A stretch of 64,000 nt of DNA from Mesorhizobium sp. 65-26 (GTDB lineage: Bacteria; Pseudomonadota; Alphaproteobacteria; Rhizobiales; Rhizobiaceae). Below are positions 1 through 7,736 of the stretch, piece by piece. A program made the translations under genes and the position numbers. The notes beneath the pieces were generated by a model that saw nothing but the letters and a program-made list of their open reading frames with translations, did not search any database and was not told the origin of the DNA. Position 1 is the first letter of the stretch. Every line of letters begins with the position of its first letter. The stretch is taken from contig MKVL01000015.1 in assembly GCA_001899205.1 (NCBI GenBank), positions 244,705 through 308,704 on the forward strand, read 5' to 3'.

Positions 1-1
1 G

Positions 2-646
2 CACGAGCATGGCGTCGAGGCCAGCGGCTCGCCCTGCATCTGGCAGGACGGGCTGGACATCCCCTTCGTCAACGCCATGGAAGCAAATTTCTACGAGGTC
101 CATCCGGACCTGCGGCAGGCCGTCGGCTACGCTGTCGACGACATGACCAAGACCTGGGGCAATCCCGGCCTCAAGCCGATGGGCGATGCGTGGACGAAGG
201 GCTACAGCCCGATGTTCAAATATGAATGGGCGCCGACCTACGAGTCTCTGCTCAAATACGCCGGCTGCACCGACGGCTCGCCCTTCGACGGCGTGCTGAT
301 GGAATATGTGAACCCGGTGACCAACGGGCCTGTCATGCAGACCATGGGCGCTTCGATGCAGATGCTGCGTCCGGGCGAGCACACCCGCGCCCATCGCCAC
401 ACCGGCAGCGGGCTCTACCACGTCGCCAAGGGCGAGGGTCATTCGATCATCGACGGCAAGCGCTACGACTGGCGCGAGCATGACATCTTCTGCGTTCCGT
501 CCTGGGCATGGCACGAGCATGTGAATGGCTCGGCCAGCGAGGACGCCTGCCTGTTCTGCCTGTCCGACCTGCCGGTGATGCGGGCGCTCGGCCTCTATCG
601 CGAGCAGGCCTTCGGCGAGAACGGCGGCCATCAACCGACGCTTTGA
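2..646 (+). CDS. Gentisate 1,2-dioxygenase-like cupin, C-terminal part (5' end outside window)
   Basis: The reading frame is open from base 2, so the gene begins before the window; the first in-frame ATG (77) is internal. About 214 residues remain. The first residues (HEHG, then IWQDGLDIPF) match the end of the first cupin of gentisate/1-hydroxy-2-naphthoate dioxygenases. A second cupin follows, with HRHTGSGLYHV, G..IIDG and WAWHEHVN. The family (usually about 350 aa) opens gentisate-type rings with Fe(II) and O2 to give maleylpyruvate-type products. A FAH-family hydrolase starts 13 bases downstream, which fits a gentisate-type route. The exact substrate (gentisate, salicylate derivative or a pyridine analogue) cannot be read from the sequence. 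Confidence 0.8.
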   Translation, partial: HEHGVEASGSPCIWQDGLDIPFVNAMEANFYEVHPDLRQAVGYAVDDMTKTWGNPGLKPMGDAWTKGYSPMFKYEWAPTYESLLKYAGCTDGSPFDGVLMEYVNPVTNGPVMQTMGASMQMLRPGEHTRAHRHTGSGLYHVAKGEGHSIIDGKRYDWREHDIFCVPSWAWHEHVNGSASEDACLFCLSDLPVMRALGLYREQAFGENGGHQPTL

Positions 647-659
647 AAGGCAAGCAAGC

Positions 660-1580
660 ATGAAACTGGTAACCTATCGCGCCGCCGTCGAGGCGGCGGC
701 GAAGCTCGGCGTGATCGTCGATGATCTCGTCGTCGACGTCGAGGCGATCGGCGCCGCGCATGGCGAGGACCTGCCCGGCACGATGCTCGATTTCATCGAT
801 GCCGGCCGCCCGGCGCTGGAGACGCTGCGCGACTGCCTGGAGCGCAGCGAGGGCCGCTTCTCGGCCGGGCTGGCCATCGCGCTCGCCAATGTGAAGCTGC
901 TGGCCCCGATCCCGCGGCCGCGCAAGAACATCTTCGGCGTCGGCCTGAACTATGTCGAGCATGTCGCCGAGAGCGCCAAGTCGCTGGACACTTCCAAGGA
1001 TCTGCCCAAGCAGCCGGTCATCTTCTCCAAGCCGCCGACCACCGTGATCGGCCCCGGCGAGGGCATCGAGCACAACAGGAAGATGACCCAGCAGCTCGAC
1101 TGGGAGGTCGAGCTCGCCGTCATCATCGGCACGACGGCGCGGCGGGTAAGCAAGAAGGACGCGCTCGGCCACGTCTTCGGCTATTCGGTGATGATCGACG
1201 TTTCGGCTCGCGACAACCGGCGCGCCGGCCAGTGGATCTTCTCCAAGGGCCAGGATACCTACGCGCCGTTCGGCCCCTGCATCGTCACCGCCGACGAGAT
1301 TCCCGATCCACAGGTGCTCGACCTCTGGCTGACGCTGAACGGCGTCGAGAAGCAGCGCTCCAACACACGCCACATGCTGTTCAAGGTCGACGACCTGATC
1401 GCCGACATCTCGTCCGGCATCACGCTGGAGCCGGGCGACGTCATCGCCAGCGGCACACCGGAGGGCGTCGGCGCCGGGCGCAGCCCGCAGGAATGGATGT
1501 GGCCGGGCGATGTCGTCACCGCCTGCGTCGAGGGCATAGGCAGCCTGCGCCATCCGATCGTCGACGCCACGCCGGAGTGA
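660..1580 (+). CDS. Fumarylacetoacetate hydrolase (FAH) family protein, fumarylpyruvate hydrolase-like
   Basis: 306 aa. The FAH fold is recognisable from about residue 80: NIFGVGLNYVEH, PVIFSKPPTTVIGPGE, an acidic metal site in QLDWEVELAVIIG, then GYSVMIDVSARD, KGQDTYAPFGP and SGTPEGVG. Members hydrolyse C-C bonds of acylpyruvates; beside a gentisate-dioxygenase-like gene the expected job is cleaving maleyl- or fumarylpyruvate to pyruvate plus maleate or fumarate. It starts 13 bases after the cupin stop and ends 4 bases before the nitrilase start, so it belongs to the same operon. Decarboxylase or isomerase activity is also possible in this superfamily. Confidence 0.8.
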   Translation: MKLVTYRAAVEAAAKLGVIVDDLVVDVEAIGAAHGEDLPGTMLDFIDAGRPALETLRDCLERSEGRFSAGLAIALANVKLLAPIPRPRKNIFGVGLNYVEHVAESAKSLDTSKDLPKQPVIFSKPPTTVIGPGEGIEHNRKMTQQLDWEVELAVIIGTTARRVSKKDALGHVFGYSVMIDVSARDNRRAGQWIFSKGQDTYAPFGPCIVTADEIPDPQVLDLWLTLNGVEKQRSNTRHMLFKVDDLIADISSGITLEPGDVIASGTPEGVGAGRSPQEWMWPGDVVTACVEGIGSLRHPIVDATPE

Positions 1581-1584
1581 GGCA

Positions 1585-2514
1585 ATGAACGCGCCTTTCA
1601 AGGCCGCCGTCGTGCAGATGGCCTCGATACCCGACGATGCGCTGGCCACCGCCGAAAGCGCGGCCGCGCGCCTGCGCGAGGCGGCGGCGAACGGCGCGCG
1701 CCTGGCGGTCTTTCCCGAGGCGCTGGTCGGCGGCTACCCGAAAGGCGCCAGCTTCGGCGCGCCCATAGGCATGCGCAAGCCGGAAGGGCGCGACGCCTTC
1801 GCGCGGTACCACGCCGCGGCCGTCGACCTCGACGGGCCGGAAGTGGCCGTGCTGGCCGAGGCGGCGGCCGAGACCGGCACGTTCGCCGTTGTCGGGGTGA
1901 TCGAGCGCGACGGCGCGACGCTTTACTGCACGGTGCTCTATTTCGACGGCGAAAGAGGGCTCGTCGGTAAGCACAGGAAGCTGATGCCGACGGCGGGCGA
2001 GCGGCTGATCTGGGGCTTTGGCGATGGCTCGACCATGCCTGTCTTTCGCACCGCCTTGGGCACGGTCGGCGCGGTGATCTGCTGGGAAAACTACATGCCG
2101 GCTCTGCGCATGCACATGTATCATCAGGGCGTCAGCCTCTATTGCGCGCCGACCGCCGACGATCGCGACACCTGGCTGCCGACGATGCGCCACATCGCGC
2201 TCGAGGGCCGCACCTTTGTGCTCACCGCCTGTCAGCACATAACACGGAAGGCCTTCGGGCCCGACCACGAGAGCGCGCTGGGCGATGAACCGGACCGGGT
2301 GATGATGCGCGGCGGCTCGGCGATCGTCGATCCGATGGGCCGTGTGTTGGCCGGACCGGATTTCGACGGCGAGACGATCCTCTATGCCGACATCGACCCG
2401 GCGGCGGTCATGCGCGCCAAGTTCGACTTCGACGTCACCGGCCACTATGCGCGCCCGGACGTGTTCAGCCTCACCGTGGACACGCGCGCCAAGCCTGCCG
2501 TGCGCGAGGTCTGA
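1585..2514 (+). CDS. Nitrilase-superfamily carbon-nitrogen hydrolase
   Basis: 309 aa, the usual nitrilase length. The Glu-Lys-Cys triad is visible: Glu45 in FPEALVGGYP, Lys132 in KHRKLMPT and Cys166 in ICWENYMP. The aromatic-rich pattern around Cys resembles true nitrilases and cyanide dihydratases more than omega-amidases. It would hydrolyse a nitrile to acid plus ammonia, or an amide. Here, beside a dihydroxypyridine-dioxygenase homologue, an amide such as maleamate is an attractive but unproven substrate. Its TGA overlaps the next gene's ATG by one base, implying coupled translation. Confidence 0.85.
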   Translation: MNAPFKAAVVQMASIPDDALATAESAAARLREAAANGARLAVFPEALVGGYPKGASFGAPIGMRKPEGRDAFARYHAAAVDLDGPEVAVLAEAAAETGTFAVVGVIERDGATLYCTVLYFDGERGLVGKHRKLMPTAGERLIWGFGDGSTMPVFRTALGTVGAVICWENYMPALRMHMYHQGVSLYCAPTADDRDTWLPTMRHIALEGRTFVLTACQHITRKAFGPDHESALGDEPDRVMMRGGSAIVDPMGRVLAGPDFDGETILYADIDPAAVMRAKFDFDVTGHYARPDVFSLTVDTRAKPAVREV

Positions 2515-3161
2515 TGCGCTTCGATCTGGAGGAAGTGGGCACCCAGAACGCCTACAAGCTTCTGGCCGCCACCGTCATGCCCCGGCCCATCGCCTGGGTG
2601 GTGACGCAGGATGCCGAGGGCCGGATCAACGCGGCGCCCTTCAGCTTCTTCAACGTCATGGGCTCGGCGCCGCCGACGGTCGCCATCGGCCTGCTCGCCG
2701 ACCCGGAGCGCGGCTTCAAGGACACCGCGCGCAACATCCTCGACACCGGCGAGTTCGTGGTGAACCTGGTGCCGGAGCGACTGGTGCGAGCGATGAACGT
2801 CACCGCCATCGACGCGCCGCGCGGCGTGGAGGAGCTGTCGCTTGCCGGCCTCGCCACCGAGCCGTCGGCGCGCGTGCGTCCCCCCCGCATCGCCGAGAGC
2901 CCTGTCGCCTTCGAATGCGTGTCGCTGTCCTCGGTCGAGACGGGCCCTTTCCAGGTCGTCGTCATCGGCCACGTGCTGACCGTCCATATCGCCGACGACT
3001 GCGTGCTGGATGCCGAGCGGGCCCATATCGACACGCCCAGGCTCGACCTCGTCGCCCGCTCCTATGGCAGCGACTATGTCCGCAGCCGCGACACGTTCAG
3101 CCTGGCGCGTCCCAAATGGCGCGAGTGGCTGGCCGAACGGGACGGGAAGATCATCGAATAA
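2514..3161 (+). CDS. Flavin reductase-like FMN-binding domain protein
   Basis: 215 aa. Conserved flavin-reductase-like features are PRPIAWVVTQDAEGRINAAP near residue 24, FNVMGSAPPTVAIG and the D-T..N....GEFVVNLV block near 80. Proteins of this class bind FMN and supply reduced flavin to a separate monooxygenase, or act as flavoproteins themselves. Neighbours include an acyl-CoA-dehydrogenase-fold flavoprotein two genes downstream, so the pair may form a two-component monooxygenase. It overlaps the nitrilase stop by one base. Confidence 0.8.
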   Translation: MRFDLEEVGTQNAYKLLAATVMPRPIAWVVTQDAEGRINAAPFSFFNVMGSAPPTVAIGLLADPERGFKDTARNILDTGEFVVNLVPERLVRAMNVTAIDAPRGVEELSLAGLATEPSARVRPPRIAESPVAFECVSLSSVETGPFQVVVIGHVLTVHIADDCVLDAERAHIDTPRLDLVARSYGSDYVRSRDTFSLARPKWREWLAERDGKIIE

Positions 3162-3263
3162 ATCAGAATCTTCGAAAATCCTGTTGACACCGGAGCCAAA
3201 ACAAGAAACTTTACTCCCCAGTTAAGAAATTCGCAAAAGCGCGGTTCGTCAAGGGGAGGTTCC

Positions 3264-4316
3264 ATGCTGCAGGAGCGCGTCGAGGGACGTTGGCTGGACA
3301 GTTTCCGCCGCGTCTTCGCCCTGAACGCCATCGGCAAGGGCACCAAGGTCGCCATCCTTTCGGAGACCCAGTCGCGCCCGGTGCTCGTCCATATGTCGGA
3401 CCTCGCCTGCCACGACCTCGGCGCCGAATACTGCATGATCCAGATGCCCACGCCGCGCCAGACGGCGCCGGTGCCGGTCAAGTCGACGGGCACGTCCTGG
3501 GCGATCCAGCAGAACCGCGCCGTCATCGAGGCGCTGAAGCGCGTCGAGGTGATCGTCGACTGCACGGTCGAGGGCCTGATCCACGCGCCCGAATGGCCGG
3601 AGATCGAGGAGGCCGGCAACACGCGCCTTCTGGTGGTCTGCAACGAGCATCCCGAGATCCTCGAGCGCACCGAGCCGATGGCCGAGCTTGGCCCCAAGGT
3701 CGCGCTCGGCGTGGAGATGCTGCGCGCGGCAAGCGAGATGCGCGTCACCTCCGCCGCCGGTACCGATCTGGTCATCGACCTGCGCAATGCCCCTTGCGGC
3801 GGCACGCCGGGTTTCGGCACCAGGCCGGGCGCCGTGGCGCACTGGCCGGGCGGCCTGTGCCTGGCTTTCCCCGGCAAGAACTGCGTCAACGGCCGCATCG
3901 TCATGGACGTCGGCGACATGAACCTGACCTTCAAGACGACGCTGACGAGCCGCATCGACTTCACCGTCGAGAACGACTTCGTCACCGCCATCAAGGGCGA
4001 CGGCGTCGATGCCATCCATTTCCGCGAGTACATGGAAGCCTGGGACGACCGCAACGCCTACGGCATGAGCCATGTCGGCTGGGGCATGCACCCGCGCGCC
4101 CGCTGGGTGTCGGCGGCGATGTACGACAAGCGCGACATGCAGGCGGTGGAGTTCAGGGCGCTCGCCGGCTCCTTCCTCTGGTCCACCGGCGCCAACCAGT
4201 ATGCCGGCCGCTACACGCTCGGCCATTTCGACCTGCCGATGCGCAACTGCACCATCGCGCTGGATGGAAAGGTCGTCGTCAGGCAGGGCGTCCTGCAGGG
4301 GGAACTGGTTCTTTGA
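3264..4316 (+). CDS. NicX-like 2,5-dihydroxypyridine 5,6-dioxygenase homologue
   Basis: 350 aa, the same length as Pseudomonas putida NicX. From memory of that family, shared blocks include VMDVGD..L.FK, YGMSHVGWGMHPRARW, GSFLWSTGAN and GHFDLPMRNC. The family's Fe(II) ligands (two His and an Asp) are matched by His270, His321 and Asp323. NicX opens 2,5-dihydroxypyridine to N-formylmaleamate; the fold is related to M29 aminopeptidases rather than to other extradiol enzymes. The ATG follows AGGGGAGG-like sequence (3253-3259). A 102-base gap upstream carries a TTGACA (3184-3189) but no convincing -10 box, so a new promoter here is only possible. The substrate may be a dihydroxypyridine analogue. 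Confidence 0.8.
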   Translation: MLQERVEGRWLDSFRRVFALNAIGKGTKVAILSETQSRPVLVHMSDLACHDLGAEYCMIQMPTPRQTAPVPVKSTGTSWAIQQNRAVIEALKRVEVIVDCTVEGLIHAPEWPEIEEAGNTRLLVVCNEHPEILERTEPMAELGPKVALGVEMLRAASEMRVTSAAGTDLVIDLRNAPCGGTPGFGTRPGAVAHWPGGLCLAFPGKNCVNGRIVMDVGDMNLTFKTTLTSRIDFTVENDFVTAIKGDGVDAIHFREYMEAWDDRNAYGMSHVGWGMHPRARWVSAAMYDKRDMQAVEFRALAGSFLWSTGANQYAGRYTLGHFDLPMRNCTIALDGKVVVRQGVLQGELVL

Positions 4317-4436
4317 CCGCCACGGCGCGGCGTGCCCGATAGGGCACCGGCCGCGTCCTGGCATTTCGAATTCGCGCACGAGCCTTCGGGGACCGGTTTT
4401 CCGGCCTTGCCGGCCCTGCGTCAGGGAGATGCAAGC

Positions 4437-5747
4437 ATGAGTGAAATTTCCGACTACTACGACCTGTCGCGCATCCGGCCGCAGGTGCAGGAGGTTCTCA
4501 ACCGGGTGAACGAGCTCGGCCGCGAGAAGTTCGCCGGGCGCGCCAAGGCGGTCGACGATGACGCCTCCTTCCCGGTCGAGAACTACAGGGACCTGGCGGC
4601 GGAAGGCTTCCTCGGCCTGTGCATCCCCGAGGAGTTCGGCGGCTGGGGCTTCTCGATGTTCGAATACGCCATGGTCGGCGCCGAGATCGGCAAGTATTGC
4701 GGTGCCACCGCGCTGACCTTCAACATGCACAATTCCTCGATGGCCTGGTCGCGCTTCATGTTCGAGATGCCGAACCTGACGCTCGAGGAGAAGGCGACCT
4801 TCGCGCCGCTGCGCGAGCGGCAGTTCCGCCGCGCCATCGCCGAGAAGGCGATCTTCTCGCAGCCGATTTCCGAAGGCGGCCAGAACTGGACCTCGAAGCC
4901 GAACCAGACCCAGTGCCGCAAGGTGGATGGCGGCTGGAAGATCAACGGCTTCAAGAAGTTCGCCTCGCTTGCCGGCTATTGCGACTACTACACCATCGTC
5001 TGCACCGAGGTGTTCGAGGGCCAGGAGCCGCGCCATGAGGACACCATGCTGTTCGTCGTCCACAAGGACACGCCCGGCCTCACCGTGAAGGGCGAGTGGG
5101 ATCCGCTCGGCATGCGCGGCACCAACAGCCGCGACCTCATCCTGAAGGATGTCTTCGTCGCCGCCGACGACCTGCTGATGCCGCGCGGCATCTTCAACAA
5201 GACGCTGCCCAACTGGCCGCACATGATGATCACGCTGTCGCCCACCTACATGGGCGTGGCGCAGGGCGCCTACGATTTCATGGTCGACTACCTGAAGGGC
5301 AAGATTCCCGGCCAGCCGCCGATCGACCGGCGCATGTACGCCACCAAGCGCATCGCCGTAGGCAAGATGTATGCGCGTCTCGCCAACATCCGCGCCCTGT
5401 GGTGGCAGGCCTTCGGTGAGTCCAAGGGCTTCCCCTCCAAGGCGGAGGTGCTGCGCATGTACGCCGCTCAGTACAACGTCATGGAAGGCGCCGCCGAGAT
5501 GACGTCGATGGCGATCCGCACCTGCGGCGGCCAGTCGATGCTGAAGTCGCTGCCGCTGGAGCGCATGTATCGCGACAGCCGCTGCGGCGCCCTGATGCTG
5601 CCCTTCACCTCGGAGATCATGGAGGACTATCTGGGCGTGCTCGCCCTCTACGAGATGGACGAGCTCGACCACGCTCCCGGCGACGAGGGCGGCGCGCGCA
5701 ACTCGCTCTGGCGCGGCGATTCCAGCGCCGCCCGCGCGGTGAGGTGA
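4437..5747 (+). CDS. Acyl-CoA-dehydrogenase-fold flavoprotein lacking the usual catalytic Glu
   Basis: 436 aa from the ATG at 4437, which has GGGAGA just upstream; an earlier in-frame ATG at 4332 lacks support. N-, middle and C-terminal ACAD domains are recognisable: GFLGLCIPEEFGGWG, FSQPISEGGQNW, DPLGMRGTNSRDLI, and near the C-terminus CGGQSM and YRDSRCGALMLPFTSEI. In acyl-CoA dehydrogenases the last block normally reads IYEGT with the catalytic Glu. Here it is LMLPFTS, so the base is absent at that place. With flavin reductases at 2514 and 9063, a flavin-dependent monooxygenase (DszC/nitrososynthase-like use of the fold) is a reasonable alternative to a dehydrogenase. Confidence 0.75.
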   Translation: MSEISDYYDLSRIRPQVQEVLNRVNELGREKFAGRAKAVDDDASFPVENYRDLAAEGFLGLCIPEEFGGWGFSMFEYAMVGAEIGKYCGATALTFNMHNSSMAWSRFMFEMPNLTLEEKATFAPLRERQFRRAIAEKAIFSQPISEGGQNWTSKPNQTQCRKVDGGWKINGFKKFASLAGYCDYYTIVCTEVFEGQEPRHEDTMLFVVHKDTPGLTVKGEWDPLGMRGTNSRDLILKDVFVAADDLLMPRGIFNKTLPNWPHMMITLSPTYMGVAQGAYDFMVDYLKGKIPGQPPIDRRMYATKRIAVGKMYARLANIRALWWQAFGESKGFPSKAEVLRMYAAQYNVMEGAAEMTSMAIRTCGGQSMLKSLPLERMYRDSRCGALMLPFTSEIMEDYLGVLALYEMDELDHAPGDEGGARNSLWRGDSSAARAVR

Positions 5748-5754
5748 TTTCGCC

Positions 5755-7047
5755 GTGCCGCGCGATCAGGTCGAGGTCCTCGGGCATTGCCAGGCGTCCG
5801 CCGACGCCGTCTGGGCGATCGCCGGCGATTTCTGCGGGCGGTGGCATCCGGCCATCGCCACGATCCGCGCCGAGCGTGACGCGCTCGGATCGTTGATCCG
5901 CGCCTTCACCGTGCACGGCGAGGACACGCTCTATCGCGAGCGCCTCACCTGGCTGAGCGACAGCGACCACGCGCTCGCCTACACCCATCTGCAGGGCATT
6001 GCCTCGGTCGAGGCCTACGACGCCGCCTTCACGGTGGAAGCCGCGCCCGACGGCGGCAGCCTCATCCGCTGGACCGCCACGGTCGACGCCCCCGTCGAGC
6101 GGCTGGCACCGATCTGCGGAGGCACGCGCGTCGTTTTCGAAATGGGCATCGAGGCCCTGCGTGAGCGCGCCGGCCAGGCAGCTTCAGCGCCGCGTCCCGA
6201 AGCGGTGCCGGCGCCGGCGGCTGTCGCGGACGTCGTCCTCGATGGAGCGCCCCGGCTGGCGCTCAGCGTGACGCCGCCGCGCAAGGGCCCGCTTTGCCTG
6301 TTCCTGCATGGCATCGGCGGCAACCGCCGGAACTGGCTGCCGCAACTGGGCGCCGCCGGCAATCTGATGCGCGCCGCCGCCCTCGACCTCAGGGGCTATG
6401 GCGGCAGCACGCTCGGATCGAACCAGTCGACCGTCGAGGATTATTGCGACGACATCCTGCGCGTCGCCGGGGCGCTCGGCCACGACCGGTTGGTGCTGGT
6501 CGGCCTGTCCTACGGGTCCTGGATCGCCACCTCCTTCGCCATGCGCCATCCCGATAGGCTGGCGGGGCTGGTGCTCTCAGGCGGCTGCACCGGCATGTCC
6601 GAGGCGGGCGCGGCGGAGCGCGAGGCGTTCCGCATCAGCCGCGAGGTGCCGCTGGATGCCGGCCAGACCCCTGCCGATTTCGCCCCTTCCGTGGTCAAGG
6701 TGCTGGCCGGGCCGGATGCGACCGAGGCGGTGCGCGGCGAGCTCTTCGATTCCATGGCGGCCATCCCGGCGCGCACCTATCGAGATGCGCTGGTGTGCTT
6801 CACCAACCCGCCGGAAAAGTTCGACTTCTCGCGCCTGGCCATGCCGGTGCTGATGATGACGGGCGCGCACGACCGGCTGGCCTCGCCGGACGAGATCCGC
6901 GGCGTCGCGAGGCGCATCTGGCGGCAGGCCGCGCGGCCCGACGCGCGCTACGAGACGATTGCCGGTGCCGGCCACGTCTGCAATGTCGAGCGGCCGGATG
7001 ACTATAATCGCCTGCTCGTCGATTTCCTCGGAAGGCTGCCGCAATGA
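5755..7047 (+). CDS. SRPBCC domain fused to alpha/beta-hydrolase
   Basis: 430 aa from a GTG start 7 bases after the preceding stop. Residues about 1-140 (EVLGHCQASADAVWAIAGDF, then DTLYRERLTW and LIRWTATVD) are a START/SRPBCC-type ligand-binding domain. Residues about 165-430 are an alpha/beta-hydrolase with LFLHGIGGNRRNW, nucleophile elbow GLSYGS, acid in MTGAHDRL and His in GAGHVCNVERP. In nicotinate breakdown the step after NicX is the alpha/beta-hydrolase NicD, which deformylates N-formylmaleamate; the hydrolase half could do this, but I infer it only from context. The N-terminal lipid/aromatic-binding domain is not part of classical NicD. Confidence 0.8.
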   Translation: MPRDQVEVLGHCQASADAVWAIAGDFCGRWHPAIATIRAERDALGSLIRAFTVHGEDTLYRERLTWLSDSDHALAYTHLQGIASVEAYDAAFTVEAAPDGGSLIRWTATVDAPVERLAPICGGTRVVFEMGIEALRERAGQAASAPRPEAVPAPAAVADVVLDGAPRLALSVTPPRKGPLCLFLHGIGGNRRNWLPQLGAAGNLMRAAALDLRGYGGSTLGSNQSTVEDYCDDILRVAGALGHDRLVLVGLSYGSWIATSFAMRHPDRLAGLVLSGGCTGMSEAGAAEREAFRISREVPLDAGQTPADFAPSVVKVLAGPDATEAVRGELFDSMAAIPARTYRDALVCFTNPPEKFDFSRLAMPVLMMTGAHDRLASPDEIRGVARRIWRQAARPDARYETIAGAGHVCNVERPDDYNRLLVDFLGRLPQ

Positions 7048-7736
7048 CATCAGCCCTTCCGCGCCGCCAGCAGAACCGCATAGACCGTGAGCGGCGCATC
7101 CTCGAGGCCGGGCTGAAGGTCTTTGCCGAGACCGGCTATTCGGGCGCCACCATGGACGCCGTGGCGGCCGAGGCCGGCCTGTCCAAGCCGACGCTCTACC
7201 AGTATTTCGCATCCAAGGAAGCGCTGTTCGCCGCCATGATGCTCGGCAAGCGCGACCAGATGCTGGAGCTGTTCGAGCATCCCTCCGGCGGCGGCATGGT
7301 GGCTGATCTCCTCGGCTTCGCCTGGGACTACGCCGACACCGTCATGCGCCCCGACCTGCTCTCGCTTGCCCGGCTCATCATCGGCGAGGTGCAGCGCTTC
7401 CCCGAGATCGGCCGCGCCTACCAGGCGTCCGGACCGGACCACCTCCTGCGCGGCATCATGGATTATCTTTCCGGCCAGCGGCGCGCCGGCACGCTCGCCT
7501 TCGACGATGCCGAGCTCGCCGCGCAGGATCTGTGGGGCCTCATCCTCTCGGCGCCCCGCACCCAGGCCCTCTACATGCCGGACAGCATGCCGAGCCGCGC
7601 CGAAGTGGCGCGTTACGTCAACAACGGATTGCGGGTTTTCCTGAAGGCCTATTCGACCCGGCCGGCGGAAGACCTTGCCACATTAGAGGCGCTGATAAAC
7701 GCCCAATCCCTTCAGCAGGTGGAACATGACAATTGA
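7044..7736 (+). CDS. TetR/AcrR-family transcriptional regulator
   Basis: 230 aa. The N-terminal helix-turn-helix is typical (RERRILEAGLKVFAETGY, MDAVAAEAGLSKPTLYQYF, SKEALFAAM; residues about 15-62), followed by an AefR-type C-terminal ligand domain. The ATG overlaps the previous TGA (ATGA) and its end overlaps the next gene by 11 bases, so it is embedded in the operon and probably regulates it. No palindrome is seen close by; the operon promoter lies outside the window. Confidence 0.9.
   Translation: MTSALPRRQQNRIDRERRILEAGLKVFAETGYSGATMDAVAAEAGLSKPTLYQYFASKEALFAAMMLGKRDQMLELFEHPSGGGMVADLLGFAWDYADTVMRPDLLSLARLIIGEVQRFPEIGRAYQASGPDHLLRGIMDYLSGQRRAGTLAFDDAELAAQDLWGLILSAPRTQALYMPDSMPSRAEVARYVNNGLRVFLKAYSTRPAEDLATLEALINAQSLQQVEHDN

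Noticed and set aside
3184-3214. Promoter before the NicX-like gene based on TTGACA
   Set aside because: No acceptable -10 box at 15-19 bases; too weak to list as a feature.
3249-5672. Very long open frame on the minus strand (about 800 codons) opposite the NicX-like and ACAD-fold genes
   Set aside because: Its translation is low-complexity, rich in Arg/Asp/His/Val, with no domain pattern; the plus-strand frames carry clear families. Similar antisense frames at 8868-11249 and, on the plus strand, 24301-26781 and 36291-38171 are rejected for the same reason (high-GC shadow frames).
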